The notes beneath the pieces were generated by a model that was given only the letters and a program-made list of their open reading frames with translations, did not search any database and was not told where the DNA came from. The position numbers were made by a program, and so were the translations under genes. Positions 1 to 7,754 of a DNA stretch of 41,211 bases are shown here, in pieces. Position 1 is the first letter of the stretch; each line of letters begins with the position of its first letter. The DNA comes from JACQID01 sp035289125 (lineage in GTDB: Archaea > Aenigmatarchaeota > Aenigmatarchaeia > GW2011-AR5), in NCBI GenBank assembly GCA_035289125.1, contig DATDXW010000064.1, positions 1 through 41,211 of the forward strand. Reading direction: 5' to 3'.

Positions 1-141
1 CCGCGATGGGTCAAAGAGATAAACCTCATGATTGAGAAGGGCGTGAAAGCCGAGATAGAGGCGCTGTCGCACCGCGGGCTCAAATTCATGAGCGAAGAAT
101 ACCTGCCGGACAAGCTTAGGAGCAAGGATTTCCTTGACTGA
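1..141 (+). CDS. top6A: DNA topoisomerase VI subunit A, C-terminal end (partial)
   Basis: The window opens inside a reading frame of 47 codons ending in TGA. The peptide runs from PRWVKEINLM through KAEIEALSHRGLKF to EEYLPDKL, which matches the C-terminal end of archaeal topoisomerase VI A subunits: a helix that targets KAE..AL, then a YLP-K-L motif close to the stop. Topo VI A is the Spo11-like DNA-cleaving subunit of the archaeal type IIB topoisomerase and works as an A2B2 tetramer with Top6B. The catalytic Tyr lies upstream, outside the window. The call rests on recalled family similarity of a short tail. Confidence 0.75.
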   Translation, partial: PRWVKEINLMIEKGVKAEIEALSHRGLKFMSEEYLPDKLRSKDFLD

Positions 142-230
142 GTTACAACAAAGGATAATCTATTCTTACTGTATACTTGTCAATGCTTCAGTTAAATTAA
201 ATTTAAATGCGAAGCTCATACACTAATGAT

Positions 231-608
231 ATGCCAGTAAAAAGACTATCCAAAACTATTAAGAGATTAGTACTCAATTTTAAAAGATTTTTAACGAGAG
301 AAAAAAGATACGATGCCGCTTTTGATGGAAACGCAGCAAAACTTTATCTTGGAATAGAGGGTAGTTTTGGTGATGAGTCATGCACATTGTGGCGTTACAA
401 AGTTGTCGGTGGAAAAATAAAGCGGAATACGTCAGGTTTGATCTTACCAATTACCGACAAAGCAGTGATAATGTACTATAATAAAGGAGGCCCTGGAAGT
501 TGGTATCCTAAGGGATACATAGGAACGACGTATAAAATAGTTTTATACAAAAATTACATTGGGAAAATAAAAATTGTCCGACCTGTGACTCCCCGATCGC
601 ATCCATAA
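231..608 (+). CDS. Hypothetical basic protein, AT-rich orphan
   Basis: This encodes about 125 residues, strongly basic at the N terminus (many Lys and Arg in the first 40 residues), followed by a beta-rich Gly/Tyr region (GGPGSWYPKGYIGTTYK). I recognise no family. An upstream ATG at 207 is in frame, but an A/T-rich box A (around 195-205) sits directly against it, so the ATG at 231, about 27 bases downstream, fits a leaderless start better. The gene is clearly more AT-rich than top6A before it, which suggests separate acquisition. It lies between top6A and tRNA-Asn, next to a repeat-rich area. Confidence 0.5.
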   Translation: MPVKRLSKTIKRLVLNFKRFLTREKRYDAAFDGNAAKLYLGIEGSFGDESCTLWRYKVVGGKIKRNTSGLILPITDKAVIMYYNKGGPGSWYPKGYIGTTYKIVLYKNYIGKIKIVRPVTPRSHP

Positions 609-665
609 ACCGAGGGTACTCTTTCCTTTAGGCGACGTTCACTTTATAGCTCACGCTTAAATCTC

Positions 666-674
666 TTTTTATAT
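666..674 (+). promoter_or_regulatory. Box A promoter of tRNA-Asn
   Basis: The sequence TTTTTATAT is centred about 30 bases before the first base of the tRNA-Asn gene, the usual spacing for an archaeal TATA box. Confidence 0.5.
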
Positions 675-700
675 TCCTTTCCTTCTACTAACATTACGAA

Positions 701-773
701 GCCCCTGTAGCTCAGCAGGTAGAGCAACACGCTGTTAACGTGTGGGTCCGCGGTTCGAGTCCGCGCGGGGGCG
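701..773 (+). tRNA. tRNA-Asn (GTT)
   Basis: A full cloverleaf can be folded by hand. The acceptor pairs GCCCCTG with CGGGGGC (one T-G wobble), the D arm is GCTC/GAGC, the anticodon stem is ACACG/CGTGT around loop CTGTTAA (anticodon GTT, reading AAC/AAT), and the T arm is CGCGG/CCGCG with loop TTCGAGT. The discriminator base is G and no CCA is encoded. There is no intron. Confidence 0.95.
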
Positions 774-804
774 CTTTAAGAATTTAAGCGGATTTGTCTA
801 TATG

Positions 805-970
805 AGTATGAAATGGCATCGACTCGCGAAGCAAGGAGCAGTAATAATATGGCATGCGATGCAGCGAAGCTGCAGGGCATTGGGATACGACGCGATGGAA
901 ACCGACGCGACGGAAGGCGAATCCGTCATACAGAATCGTGCGTCATACAGCATAGAAGAATGCGGGGTAT
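805..970 (+). repeat. Hairpin repeat cluster between two tRNA genes (GNA-triloop family)
   Basis: The spacer between tRNA-Asn and tRNA-Phe holds several related short units of the form TAATATGGCAT-CGATGC-hairpin-GGGCATTGGGATACGACGC. The clearest hairpin is TGCAGC-GAA-GCTGCA at 860-874. A degenerate unit ending GAATGCGGGGTATTGG runs directly into the tRNA-Phe. Related units recur at 20960-21065, 25370-25400 and 25465-25552. Short ORFs here are only repeat read-through. Confidence 0.7.
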
Positions 971-971
971 T

Positions 972-1045
972 GGGACAGTAGCTCAGCCTGGGAGAGCACA
1001 CGACTGAAGCTCGTGCTGTCGTGCGTTCAAATCGCACCTGTCCCA
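972..1045 (+). tRNA. tRNA-Phe (GAA)
   Basis: The acceptor GGGACAG pairs with CTGTCCC, the D stem is GCTC/GAGC, and the anticodon stem CACGA/TCGTG encloses loop CTGAAGC with anticodon GAA. The T arm is GTGCG/CGCAC with loop TTCAAAT, and the discriminator is A. There is no intron and no encoded CCA. The gene abuts the hairpin repeat on its 5' side. PheS and PheT, which charge this tRNA, lie in the same window at 8-11 kb. Confidence 0.95.
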
Positions 1046-1149
1046 TATAGTATTTTCCACCTTACGCAACGGATTGCGAACCCCTATCGCATTCACCCAT
1101 CTGGCCAGATTTTTCCTTCCGTACAGCTTTGCGCATCAAGTTGCCCGTG

Positions 1150-1456
1150 GCGGGTGGCTTTCGGGGCGCGGGTTGTAAAGACTAGAAAGGACTTTTCATC
1201 GGTGAATTTTGACGGGACGGGTTGGTCTTCGATTTTATTACGAGGAATTCAAAGATTCCTCGTATACACAAAGACTTTCCATGGAAAGTCTTTGTTGTAC
1301 TTGTTTTGGCGTTTTCGCCAAAATCAAATCGGCAGAGCCGATTTGAAACTTGTCGTTCCGTTACGAAGCGCACTAACCCGCCCTTATCTCTCTACCGCAC
1401 TGCACTTCGTGCATCCAGTTGCGACAGGTGACTTTCAGTATGCGGCTTATAAATCC
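1150..1456 (+). repeat. Composite dispersed repeat with a tandem array of hairpins
   Basis: The stretch 1046-1487 holds no credible gene. It carries two copies of a repeat end of the form GTGCGGGTTATAA (1160-1175 and 1440-1453) and a copy of the GACGGGACGGGTTGGTCTTCG block (1212-1230). Between them are five independent hairpins: 1239-1264 (10-bp stem), 1268-1295 (perfect 28-base palindrome), 1304-1323 (8-bp stem, TTTT loop), 1325-1345 (9-bp stem, AGA loop) and 1401-1413. The AACCCGC at 1375-1381 is inverted relative to the GCGG-TT end. Related sequence recurs at 13.78, 19.34-19.60 and 25.41-25.46 kb. Confidence 0.75.
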
Positions 1457-1487
1457 TATTTATAAGACAACATCAATATATTGACTT

Positions 1488-2087
1488 ATGGCAACAGAGG
1501 GCGAAAGTCATGGCTACAGATTCATACCAAAAAACAAGGCACTTGAAGAAGCATGGCACGGCGGCGGCAAGACCGCTACTATCGCGGCGGCATCTGTTTT
1601 GCTTCTGGTCGTCTTTTATTCGCTCGGCACGAACCTAACCGGCTTTGCTACGCATATCCAGAATCTTGAATTGCTACTCAACGAGACCAAAAGCACGCTG
1701 GACGATGCCAATAACGCTAATATCGTGTGCACTGCCAACGTGGCGTCGCTGGGCGGCAATCTCACGGAGTGCCGCAGCGTCCTGAACAACCAGTCCGAAG
1801 CGCTGTCGTCGTGCTTGACGAAGCGGGACGAGTTGTCGCTCCACTCGGAACAGTTGGATATGCTCTTAACGCAGTGCGGCGATGACAAGAACGAAATTAG
1901 CGTCAACCTTGAATCGAAGAAACGTGACTACGACGGGCTTGTGAGGAGCAACGTGAGGCCGCTATGCTGCAGTGGCTTTGACGTTGTCAATAGCAGAAGC
2001 GTATCGTGGAACCTGAGTGACAATGCCATAACATGCGGCTCCGGCTCTTACACGGTCAACTGCGCCAGTGGTGAAACAAATTATTAG
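1488..2087 (+). CDS. Membrane-anchored coiled-coil protein with Cys-rich exterior
   Basis: This 199-residue protein has a short cytoplasmic N terminus, one hydrophobic segment at about residues 30-52, then a long heptad-like helical region (LELLLNETKSTLDDANNANI onward) to about residue 150. Its C-terminal domain is rich in Cys, Asn and Ser (CCSGF, ITCGSGSYTVNCAS). Cys residues recur through the outer part, and several N-x-S/T sequences could be glycosylation sites. Topology is probably inside-N, outside-C. I recognise no family. It follows the composite repeat directly and stands alone before endA. It resembles in plan, but not in sequence, the TM/coiled-coil protein at 22517. Confidence 0.65.
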   Translation: MATEGESHGYRFIPKNKALEEAWHGGGKTATIAAASVLLLVVFYSLGTNLTGFATHIQNLELLLNETKSTLDDANNANIVCTANVASLGGNLTECRSVLNNQSEALSSCLTKRDELSLHSEQLDMLLTQCGDDKNEISVNLESKKRDYDGLVRSNVRPLCCSGFDVVNSRSVSWNLSDNAITCGSGSYTVNCASGETNY

Positions 2088-2123
2088 CACTTTATAAAAG
2101 CTTCGCATATTCTGTGATATATT

Positions 2124-2717
2124 ATGCCCAAGAAAAAACATGAAGAAAGCAGGGAAGAAAGTCAGCCTGTGGTAGAAGACGTACGCGAAGTCGTGGACGC
2201 GCAACTTGAGGAAGACAAGGTCATAGTCTGGAAGAAGTGGGAAATTGTCTATGAGCCGGGCTACTACGGAAAGCCGCTGCCTGAAAGGCTTGAGCTGGCT
2301 TTAGTAGAGGCGTTGCTTCTTCTGAAGAGAGGGAGAATACGATTATTTTCACAAGGCAAACCTGTGAGCTTTGAAGAGCTTTACCGGCACGCATGCTCAT
2401 TGGATAAGAGAATGCCGGAGCGTTACAGAGTTTACGAAGACTTGCGAGAGCGCGGGTTACTCGTGCGCACGGGCTTCAAGTTCGGCTGCGATTTCCGCGT
2501 TTACTAACGAGGCGTACAACTAAATAAAGGCCCAAAAAGCGCCAAGGAGCATACCAAATGGATAGTTTTTGCCGTTTCTGAGGATTATACATGCTCTTTC
2601 CAAGAGCTTTCGCGGGCGGTGCGTCTGGCGCATAACATCAGAGCCAATATGCTCTGGGCAATTGTTGATAATGAAGGAGATTGTACATTTTACAGTATTA
2701 CAAGATTAACACCCTGA
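2124..2717 (+). pseudogene. endA: tRNA-splicing endonuclease EndA, interrupted by an in-frame TAA
   Basis: The frame from ATG 2124 gives 127 residues ending DFRVY, then TAA (2505-2507), then stays open in the same frame to TGA at 2717. Both halves align, as recalled, along the whole Methanocaldococcus jannaschii EndA: the N part carries ALVEALLLLKRG, FEELY and RYRVYEDLRERG, and the C part carries KEHTKWIVF and AVRLAHNIRANMLWAIVD-EGD. The stop replaces the codon just after the catalytic Tyr (Y115 in M. jannaschii, followed there by ERG). The catalytic His (H125) is kept, but the Lys (K156) position reads Ala. No start codon is well placed for a separate second subunit. A recent pseudogene, a decaying paralogue or stop read-through are all possible. 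Confidence 0.85.
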
Positions 2718-2756
2718 AGCTATTTAATCCCTTCATGCAATTATTATTCGATTGGC

Positions 2757-3866
2757 ATGAAAGTTTCTGAATTGATGACTAAGAACGTCGTAACGGCTAT
2801 GTCAGAAACGAAAGTTTCCCAGCTTCTCGGAAAGATGAAAACGCACGGAATACACCAGATACCCATTCTCAACGGAAGCGTGCTCGCGGGCGTGGCAGAG
2901 CTTCAATCTATAATAGAAAAAGACATTGACCCAAACAGCGCAAAAGCGAAGACTGTCATGAAGAACACAGTCAGCGTTGAGCCGGACATGGATGTGATGG
3001 ACGCCGTGCGCGTTCTGCTTACGAGCGGCTTCAGGGCGCTGCCCGTGGTGGAAAACAATTCGCTGGTCGGAATAATATCAGATACTGACTTGCTGGTGCT
3101 CGCCGATAGCGGAGAAAGCATCCAGGCGACGTTAAAAAAGTGCGAATACGTCTCGCCGGACGACGACGTGGGCAAGATACAAAAGACCATGTTCCTAAAA
3201 AAGGTTTCACGCGTTCCCGTTGTAGAAAGGGGGCGCGTGGTAGGCGTCGTTGGAACTTTAGACCTCATAGACCTTTACCTGCGCGGCAAGACGAAATTTG
3301 AAGCGTGGGGTGCCAGATCCGGCTCCAAAGAGAAATTGCCTGTCGCGAAGATACAGGCAAGGAGCGTGATGAAACCTGCTACCGTGATAAAGAAGGGGGA
3401 CAAAATTTCAAAGGTTGCAGAGCTTCTCGCGAACAACGAGCAGCTTGTTTCGTCAGACGTCGGCAACGTCTACATCGTGACGCCAAAAGACATACTCCGC
3501 GCAATTTACAAAGTGCCCGTTGTTCCCGTAGGCGTGCAGATAACGCACCTGAACGAGGATGCTGTTACGAACACGGAAGTGGACGAGCGTTTTCTGAGAT
3601 TTGCCGACAAAGTGGCACGGCTTGACGCAAAGGCGGGGAACGTGAACGTCGTCGTGGAGAGGCACAACGACAGGGGCGGGCGTATAAAGTTTTCAATAAA
3701 GGCGAACCTCAAGACGCCGAAAGGCCTGTTCGTTGGTCATACGGCGGCATGGAACCTCATGGAAGCGGTTGAGCACTCCATCGAAGCGATGGGGCGCGAG
3801 ATGGAAACCAAATACGGCAAAGACCGCACCAAAGGCAGGAAGGAAGCACGACGAAGGAAGGAATAA
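2757..3866 (+). CDS. Four-CBS-domain protein with a C-terminal HPF/RaiA-like domain
   Basis: This protein has 369 residues. Four CBS repeats occupy about 1-255 (SELMTKNVVT, KTVMKNTVSVEP, LKKCEYVSPDD, RSVMKPATVIKKGD begin each). The last 105 residues have the pattern of the S30AE/hibernation factor family: VQITHLN, VDERFLRFADKVARLD, VNVVVERH, a strand IKFSIKANL, then a helix AAWNLMEAVEHSIEAMGRE and a basic tail ending KEARRRKE. CBS pairs bind adenine nucleotides and could sense energy state, and the tail could bind the small ribosomal subunit. The box A is around 2729-2737. The functional proposal is inference from domain order. Confidence 0.8.
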   Translation: MKVSELMTKNVVTAMSETKVSQLLGKMKTHGIHQIPILNGSVLAGVAELQSIIEKDIDPNSAKAKTVMKNTVSVEPDMDVMDAVRVLLTSGFRALPVVENNSLVGIISDTDLLVLADSGESIQATLKKCEYVSPDDDVGKIQKTMFLKKVSRVPVVERGRVVGVVGTLDLIDLYLRGKTKFEAWGARSGSKEKLPVAKIQARSVMKPATVIKKGDKISKVAELLANNEQLVSSDVGNVYIVTPKDILRAIYKVPVVPVGVQITHLNEDAVTNTEVDERFLRFADKVARLDAKAGNVNVVVERHNDRGGRIKFSIKANLKTPKGLFVGHTAAWNLMEAVEHSIEAMGREMETKYGKDRTKGRKEARRRKE

Positions 3867-3878
3867 AGAAGTGGATTG

Positions 3879-4544
3879 TCATACCACATTGTAAATATTG
3901 TCTTTTGTTTCTTCCGTCAATGCGATTTCTGTACGTTCCAACTGCTTTTTTAAATCTTCCATGGCTTTCAATGCATGGATGCACTCATTTGACAACGGTA
4001 TGTATCCCCTATGTTTCACGTGTGCATCCACGAATAGACGTTTCCGTACTTCTTTCAAGTGCTCTATCGGTCCTATTTTTCCTGCTATCATAATCTCAAC
4101 TATGTTTGCAGTGTCTATCTTTGTGATCGTCGTTGGAATTCCAAGTTTTTCTTTCAGCATGAGTTCTAGTGCTGTGTTGAGATTACTCATCACTCCACTA
4201 TAATCTTTCAGTCCGTAAGAAGTCCCTGCTTGCTTCATTTTCTCCTCTGCACTAGCGAATATCTTCCCATCTCTGATTTTTTCTTCGGACTTTGCACTAT
4301 ATCCCAATAGCACTCGCATCTCTTTTATTGAGGTCAATATATTTGAGCATTGACTAAAACCCATGGATTGTGTTATGAATACGCTATGCTCCGGTAAAAA
4401 AACTTTCATCAACACCATCAAATCTTTGAAACGGGCTTGTGACACAGCCGTTGCACGCCCCCACGTCGTATAGTCAGCATCTTCTTGTTCTACAACTTTC
4501 TCTAATCGCTTGAGTAAAAATAACATTTTTCTTTTATCTATCAT
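3879..4544 (-). CDS. HEPN-like helical protein
   Basis: This 221-residue, mostly helical protein is AT-rich compared with its neighbours. Residues about 105-215 resemble HEPN domains: a helix of the type YSGVMSNLNTALELMLKEKL, then an Arg-x5-His segment (RLFVDAH) followed by VKHRGYIPL and a closing helix. R-x4-6-H is the RNase signature of active HEPN toxins. No nucleotidyltransferase (MNT) antitoxin gene lies beside it. The N-terminal half is unassigned. It is convergent with the CBS protein and 30 bases beyond the end of glyS. It could be a lone defence or stress RNase, or a non-catalytic HEPN protein. Confidence 0.5.
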   Translation of the reverse strand: MIDKRKMLFLLKRLEKVVEQEDADYTTWGRATAVSQARFKDLMVLMKVFLPEHSVFITQSMGFSQCSNILTSIKEMRVLLGYSAKSEEKIRDGKIFASAEEKMKQAGTSYGLKDYSGVMSNLNTALELMLKEKLGIPTTITKIDTANIVEIMIAGKIGPIEHLKEVRKRLFVDAHVKHRGYIPLSNECIHALKAMEDLKKQLERTEIALTEETKDNIYNVV

Positions 4545-4574
4545 ATCAGAATCCTGATTACCAATCTATTAAAA

Positions 4575-6320
4575 TTATCGCTGTAATAGAACTCCAACCT
4601 TCTCAATGCTCTCCCCATCCGCTAACCGTGCTATTGCGTTGTCAAGCTCGCCGATTTTTATTATGACCTGCTTCTGCGTATCACGGTCGCGCAACGTCAC
4701 GGTATCGTTCTTCATCGTGTCATAATCTACGGTGATACAGAAAGGCGTTCCCGCTTCATCCTGACGGTAATACATCCTTCCGATGGAACCGGTCTCGTCA
4801 TAGGCACAGTAAAAATGCTTTCGCAACGCGGCGAATATCTCTCTGGCTTTCTCGGGCATCCCGTCCTTGCGGACGAGCGGGAAAACGGCGACCTGATACG
4901 GCGCAACGGATGCCGGGAAGGAGAAGAACAGCCGCTCTTTCTCCTCGTGCATCACCGATTCCATAACGCATATCAGGGCGCGGTCTATGCCGTAAGCCGT
5001 CTCGATGACGTGCGGAACGAACTTTGCGCCTTCGTGCGTTATTTCCATGGATTGCTTGCTCACTTGCTGATGCCTTTTCAGGTCGTAATCGCTCCTGTCT
5101 GCGACGCCGACCAATTCTATCACGCCATACTTCTCTGACAGAAACTCAACATCCCATGTGTCGCTGGAATAGAAACTTCGTTCGTCGTCCTCGTGCTGGC
5201 GCAGGCGGAGCTTGCCTGCGTCCATGCCCATTTTTTTATAAAGCTGAAGCGAGCGTGCGAGGAAATACGCGACAGGCTGCTTAACGTGCAACTGGGAAAC
5301 GAGCCGCGACATGCTCATCTTCTTTTCTTTCGCTGCGCCCTTCGGGAGCACGAGCGCCTCGGCGCTTGCCACGTTATCAAAACCTTTCCATTCAACGATG
5401 CCCGGAGGCGTGAAGAACTGGATTTCGGCTTGGGAGAATTCGCGCTGCCGGATGACGGCTTTGCGCGGCGAAATCTCGTTGCGGAAGCTTCTTCCTATCT
5501 GTATCGCGCCGAAAGGCATCTTGCGCCGCGCTATCTCGTAGAGCCGGCGGAAAGGCATATACGTTGTCTGCGCCGTTTCCGGGCGCAGGGCGCCCTCTAA
5601 CTTGGCGTTGCCCGGCCCGATGAACGTCTTGAACATGAGATTGTAATCGTAAACTTTATCAAGCGCGCCCTTGCATTTCGGGCATTTTATACCGTTCTTG
5701 TGTATAATTTCATTTATGTCAGAATCGTTAAACAGAAGCGACCCATCCACCGCTATGTCCACCTTTTCGCTACCGGCGACGAGTGATACATCACGAATAT
5801 CTATCTTGACGCCATGATATGATAATTTGCTATCGTTTGTCACTGTACACTTACTCTTCAGGGCATTCAATACGGACTCTTTACTTCCTTTCGTTCTCTT
5901 TTTTAAACATAACGAAACCGAAGAAGTGAAATCCGGACCATGCGCCACGCTTGTTTCCACTTCCTTACTTATACCAGAATCCTTGATAATGTCCAGAAGC
6001 CTAATCATAGTATGCTCTTCCACCAGATGGTCCGCGCGATAAGCTTCGCCGCATTTCCCGCATTCCGTGAGCTTGTCGGCAAAGTTTTCCACGTGCCCGG
6101 AAGCAACCCACGGGTCTATCGTCGTAAGAACAGGCGACTCTATGGCAAGGCATCCCTCTTCCATGACGTAGTAATCAAGAATCATGCCCTCTATGTGCTT
6201 CTTCATTAGCGTTCCGAGCGGCCCGTAATCGTAGAAGCCGGAAACCCCGCCGTAAATCTCCTGCGACGGCCAGAAGAACCCGCGGTTCTTGGCGATCTCC
6301 TCTAATTTATCGATGAGCAT
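4575..6320 (-). CDS. glyS: Glycyl-tRNA synthetase, archaeal/eukaryal alpha2 type
   Basis: This class II synthetase attaches glycine to tRNA-Gly. From ATG 6320 it is 581 residues. Early motifs are FWPSQEIYGGVSGFYDYGPLG, with a zinc-like pair CGKCGEAYR and the later pair CPKCKGALD. Motif 2 lies near IGRSFRNEISPR and motif 3 near VIETAYGIDRALICVM. The anticodon-binding domain begins at about APYQVAVFPL. An ATG at 6383 would add 21 residues, but box A TTTAAAAA on the minus strand (6340-6347) lies inside that extension and about 25 bases before 6320, so 6320 is preferred. The insert of about 90 residues between motifs 1 and 2 is normal for the family. Confidence 0.95.
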   Translation of the reverse strand: MLIDKLEEIAKNRGFFWPSQEIYGGVSGFYDYGPLGTLMKKHIEGMILDYYVMEEGCLAIESPVLTTIDPWVASGHVENFADKLTECGKCGEAYRADHLVEEHTMIRLLDIIKDSGISKEVETSVAHGPDFTSSVSLCLKKRTKGSKESVLNALKSKCTVTNDSKLSYHGVKIDIRDVSLVAGSEKVDIAVDGSLLFNDSDINEIIHKNGIKCPKCKGALDKVYDYNLMFKTFIGPGNAKLEGALRPETAQTTYMPFRRLYEIARRKMPFGAIQIGRSFRNEISPRKAVIRQREFSQAEIQFFTPPGIVEWKGFDNVASAEALVLPKGAAKEKKMSMSRLVSQLHVKQPVAYFLARSLQLYKKMGMDAGKLRLRQHEDDERSFYSSDTWDVEFLSEKYGVIELVGVADRSDYDLKRHQQVSKQSMEITHEGAKFVPHVIETAYGIDRALICVMESVMHEEKERLFFSFPASVAPYQVAVFPLVRKDGMPEKAREIFAALRKHFYCAYDETGSIGRMYYRQDEAGTPFCITVDYDTMKNDTVTLRDRDTQKQVIIKIGELDNAIARLADGESIEKVGVLLQR

Positions 6321-6339
6321 GACTTCTATTGAATCCTCA

Positions 6340-6347
6340 TTTTTAAA
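6340..6347 (-). promoter_or_regulatory. Box A promoter of glyS
   Basis: TTTAAAAA on the minus strand lies about 25 bases before ATG 6320 and decides the start of glyS. A second A/T element (CTTATAAAA, 6359-6367) is a little further upstream. Confidence 0.45.
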
Positions 6348-6388
6348 TCCGTGACATGGTTTTATAAGACTTGGGCGAATCATGACTT

Positions 6389-6752
6389 ATGGTCATCTAC
6401 TCCAAAGAAAGCGAAGTGACATGTCATCCCTTACGAAATAGAAGAGTAGAAGTCGCACTGCTTGCACACGCCAATCCGGGAGATACGCACGGGGAATGTG
6501 TAGGGCTTTCGCGAGCTTTTGAACTTGCCGGGCGTTTTGGTGCAATACCGATTGACCGTGCTTGCTTGTTCTTCCGGGAGATGCCGAACCTGACGGGCGA
6601 ATCTCTATGTCAGCGTTCCCGACAAATTCCGAGGTATGTTCGTTGTGATTGAATATCCGGATTATACTCTTCGGAGAGAAGGAAATCGTGTAACTGTTGA
6701 TATAAATGCCGAAACTCCGGTGGAAATAATTTCGCAAGAATATATTTCATAA
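6389..6752 (+). pseudogene. Possible frameshifted remnant of a small gene
   Basis: The frame from ATG 6389 runs to 6652. Another frame, offset by one base, is open from 6594 to TAA 6752 and encodes a coding-like strand-rich tail (DKFRGMFVVIEYPDYTLRRE, then VDINAETPVEIISQEYIS). The tail has no good start of its own, which suggests a single gene joined across a frameshift near 6590-6605. I recognise neither part. The locus lies between glyS, transcribed away, and the methyltransferase-like gene. The first half may be non-coding. Confidence 0.3.
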
Positions 6753-6791
6753 TTTATTTTCGTCTTTTAGTATTATGATTCTAAAGTACCA

Positions 6792-7754
6792 CTAGGCTTT
6801 CCTATAAATCTCTACACGAGCTTCATCTAATGTAAAAAGGCTCCTTCCCACAATGCTATAACATAAAGTTGCGGGCGCATTCTCAAATGTGCTATTAGTT
6901 AATACTGGATCGTCGGTTGGTTCAAGCCCATAGTGTCTCAAACATTCGCTTAATGGAACCTCGTCTCCTTCAGGAATTACTGTGATATAAGAAAATTCGT
7001 CTTTTAATCTAACTGGAAGTCTGATTCTGCTGTTGCTTATATAAGCTTTTATTCCAGATTTTCTGGCATTTACTGATGAAATAGCAAGCCTGCCATCTCT
7101 GTTTAAACTTGCAGCTAACTGTTGGAATTGCCTTGCCAAATCCCCCTCAACATAATCAAAAATATTGTTCATGCTCAGCAAATCCACTCCAGAAACTGAT
7201 AATAAATCGAACACATTGGCCGTTTGTATGTCCAATCTTTCAAGCCTATTTCTCATAGTGTCGTACAAGCGCCGTTCTAAATAACCTAGATTACTAATGC
7301 TCCCGTTATCACCTCTTAATTGTTCCGGCAATTCAAAAAACTGGTTTAAACGGGTCCTGTCCCCTTGTGGAAGCTTTTCCAATATTCGATGGTTCAACCT
7401 GTGGGCATCAGATTTGATTTGTTCTTGTCTTTCCGATATTACATAGCCCGTATCAGACGCATGAAGATCTAAAATATGGGAAAGCAATGCAGCATAATCA
7501 AGCGGGTCATCCAATTGTCTGATTGCCTCCTTTTTCCAGATCCCCACGGCAGTTGCAATAGGATTTACATCAACCGCTATCACACTCTCCACATCGTCTC
7601 GTGCCAGAGAATGTATCGCAGGATCTATTTCTCCGGCATGTAAAACGTTTCTTGCATCGGGATGCACACGAGAAAGATAGCCAGATCTAAAGTTATTTAT
7701 GGTATAAGGCACTTTGTCATGTACAAAGTCAATGCCTTTTAGAGTTTTGTGCAT
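6792..7754 (-). CDS. SAM-dependent transferase-like protein (possibly BtaA/DUF3419-like)
   Basis: This 320-residue protein is AT-rich. The segment NVLHAGEIDPAIHSLARDDV then SVIAVDVNPIA looks like the glycine-poor SAM-binding motif I plus acidic motif II of class I methyltransferase folds. A second conserved-looking segment is VDLLSMNNIFDYVEGD, similar in style to the D-x-L/S-N-x-FDY motif of BtaA-type aminocarboxypropyl transferases. The middle is charged and helical (RQEQIKSDAHRLNHRIL). There is no membrane segment. The gene stands alone with its own AT-rich upstream region. The fold is moderately supported, while the substrate is unknown and the BtaA link is tentative. Confidence 0.45.
   Translation of the reverse strand: MHKTLKGIDFVHDKVPYTINNFRSGYLSRVHPDARNVLHAGEIDPAIHSLARDDVESVIAVDVNPIATAVGIWKKEAIRQLDDPLDYAALLSHILDLHASDTGYVISERQEQIKSDAHRLNHRILEKLPQGDRTRLNQFFELPEQLRGDNGSISNLGYLERRLYDTMRNRLERLDIQTANVFDLLSVSGVDLLSMNNIFDYVEGDLARQFQQLAASLNRDGRLAISSVNARKSGIKAYISNSRIRLPVRLKDEFSYITVIPEGDEVPLSECLRHYGLEPTDDPVLTNSTFENAPATLCYSIVGRSLFTLDEARVEIYRKA

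Noticed and set aside
1374..1453. AACCCGC...GCGGGTT units as integron attC sites
   Set aside because: The right ends read GTTATAA or CTTATAA rather than GTTRRRY and there is no cassette-like spacing; better described as a separate REP-like family.
1013..1465. 150-residue plus-strand ORF after tRNA-Phe
   Set aside because: It begins inside the tRNA and runs through the hairpin repeats; composition and stems explain the open frame.
2505..2507. Two-subunit split EndA made from the two halves
   Set aside because: The downstream half has no usable start codon near its beginning; the only ATG lies deep inside the C-terminal domain.
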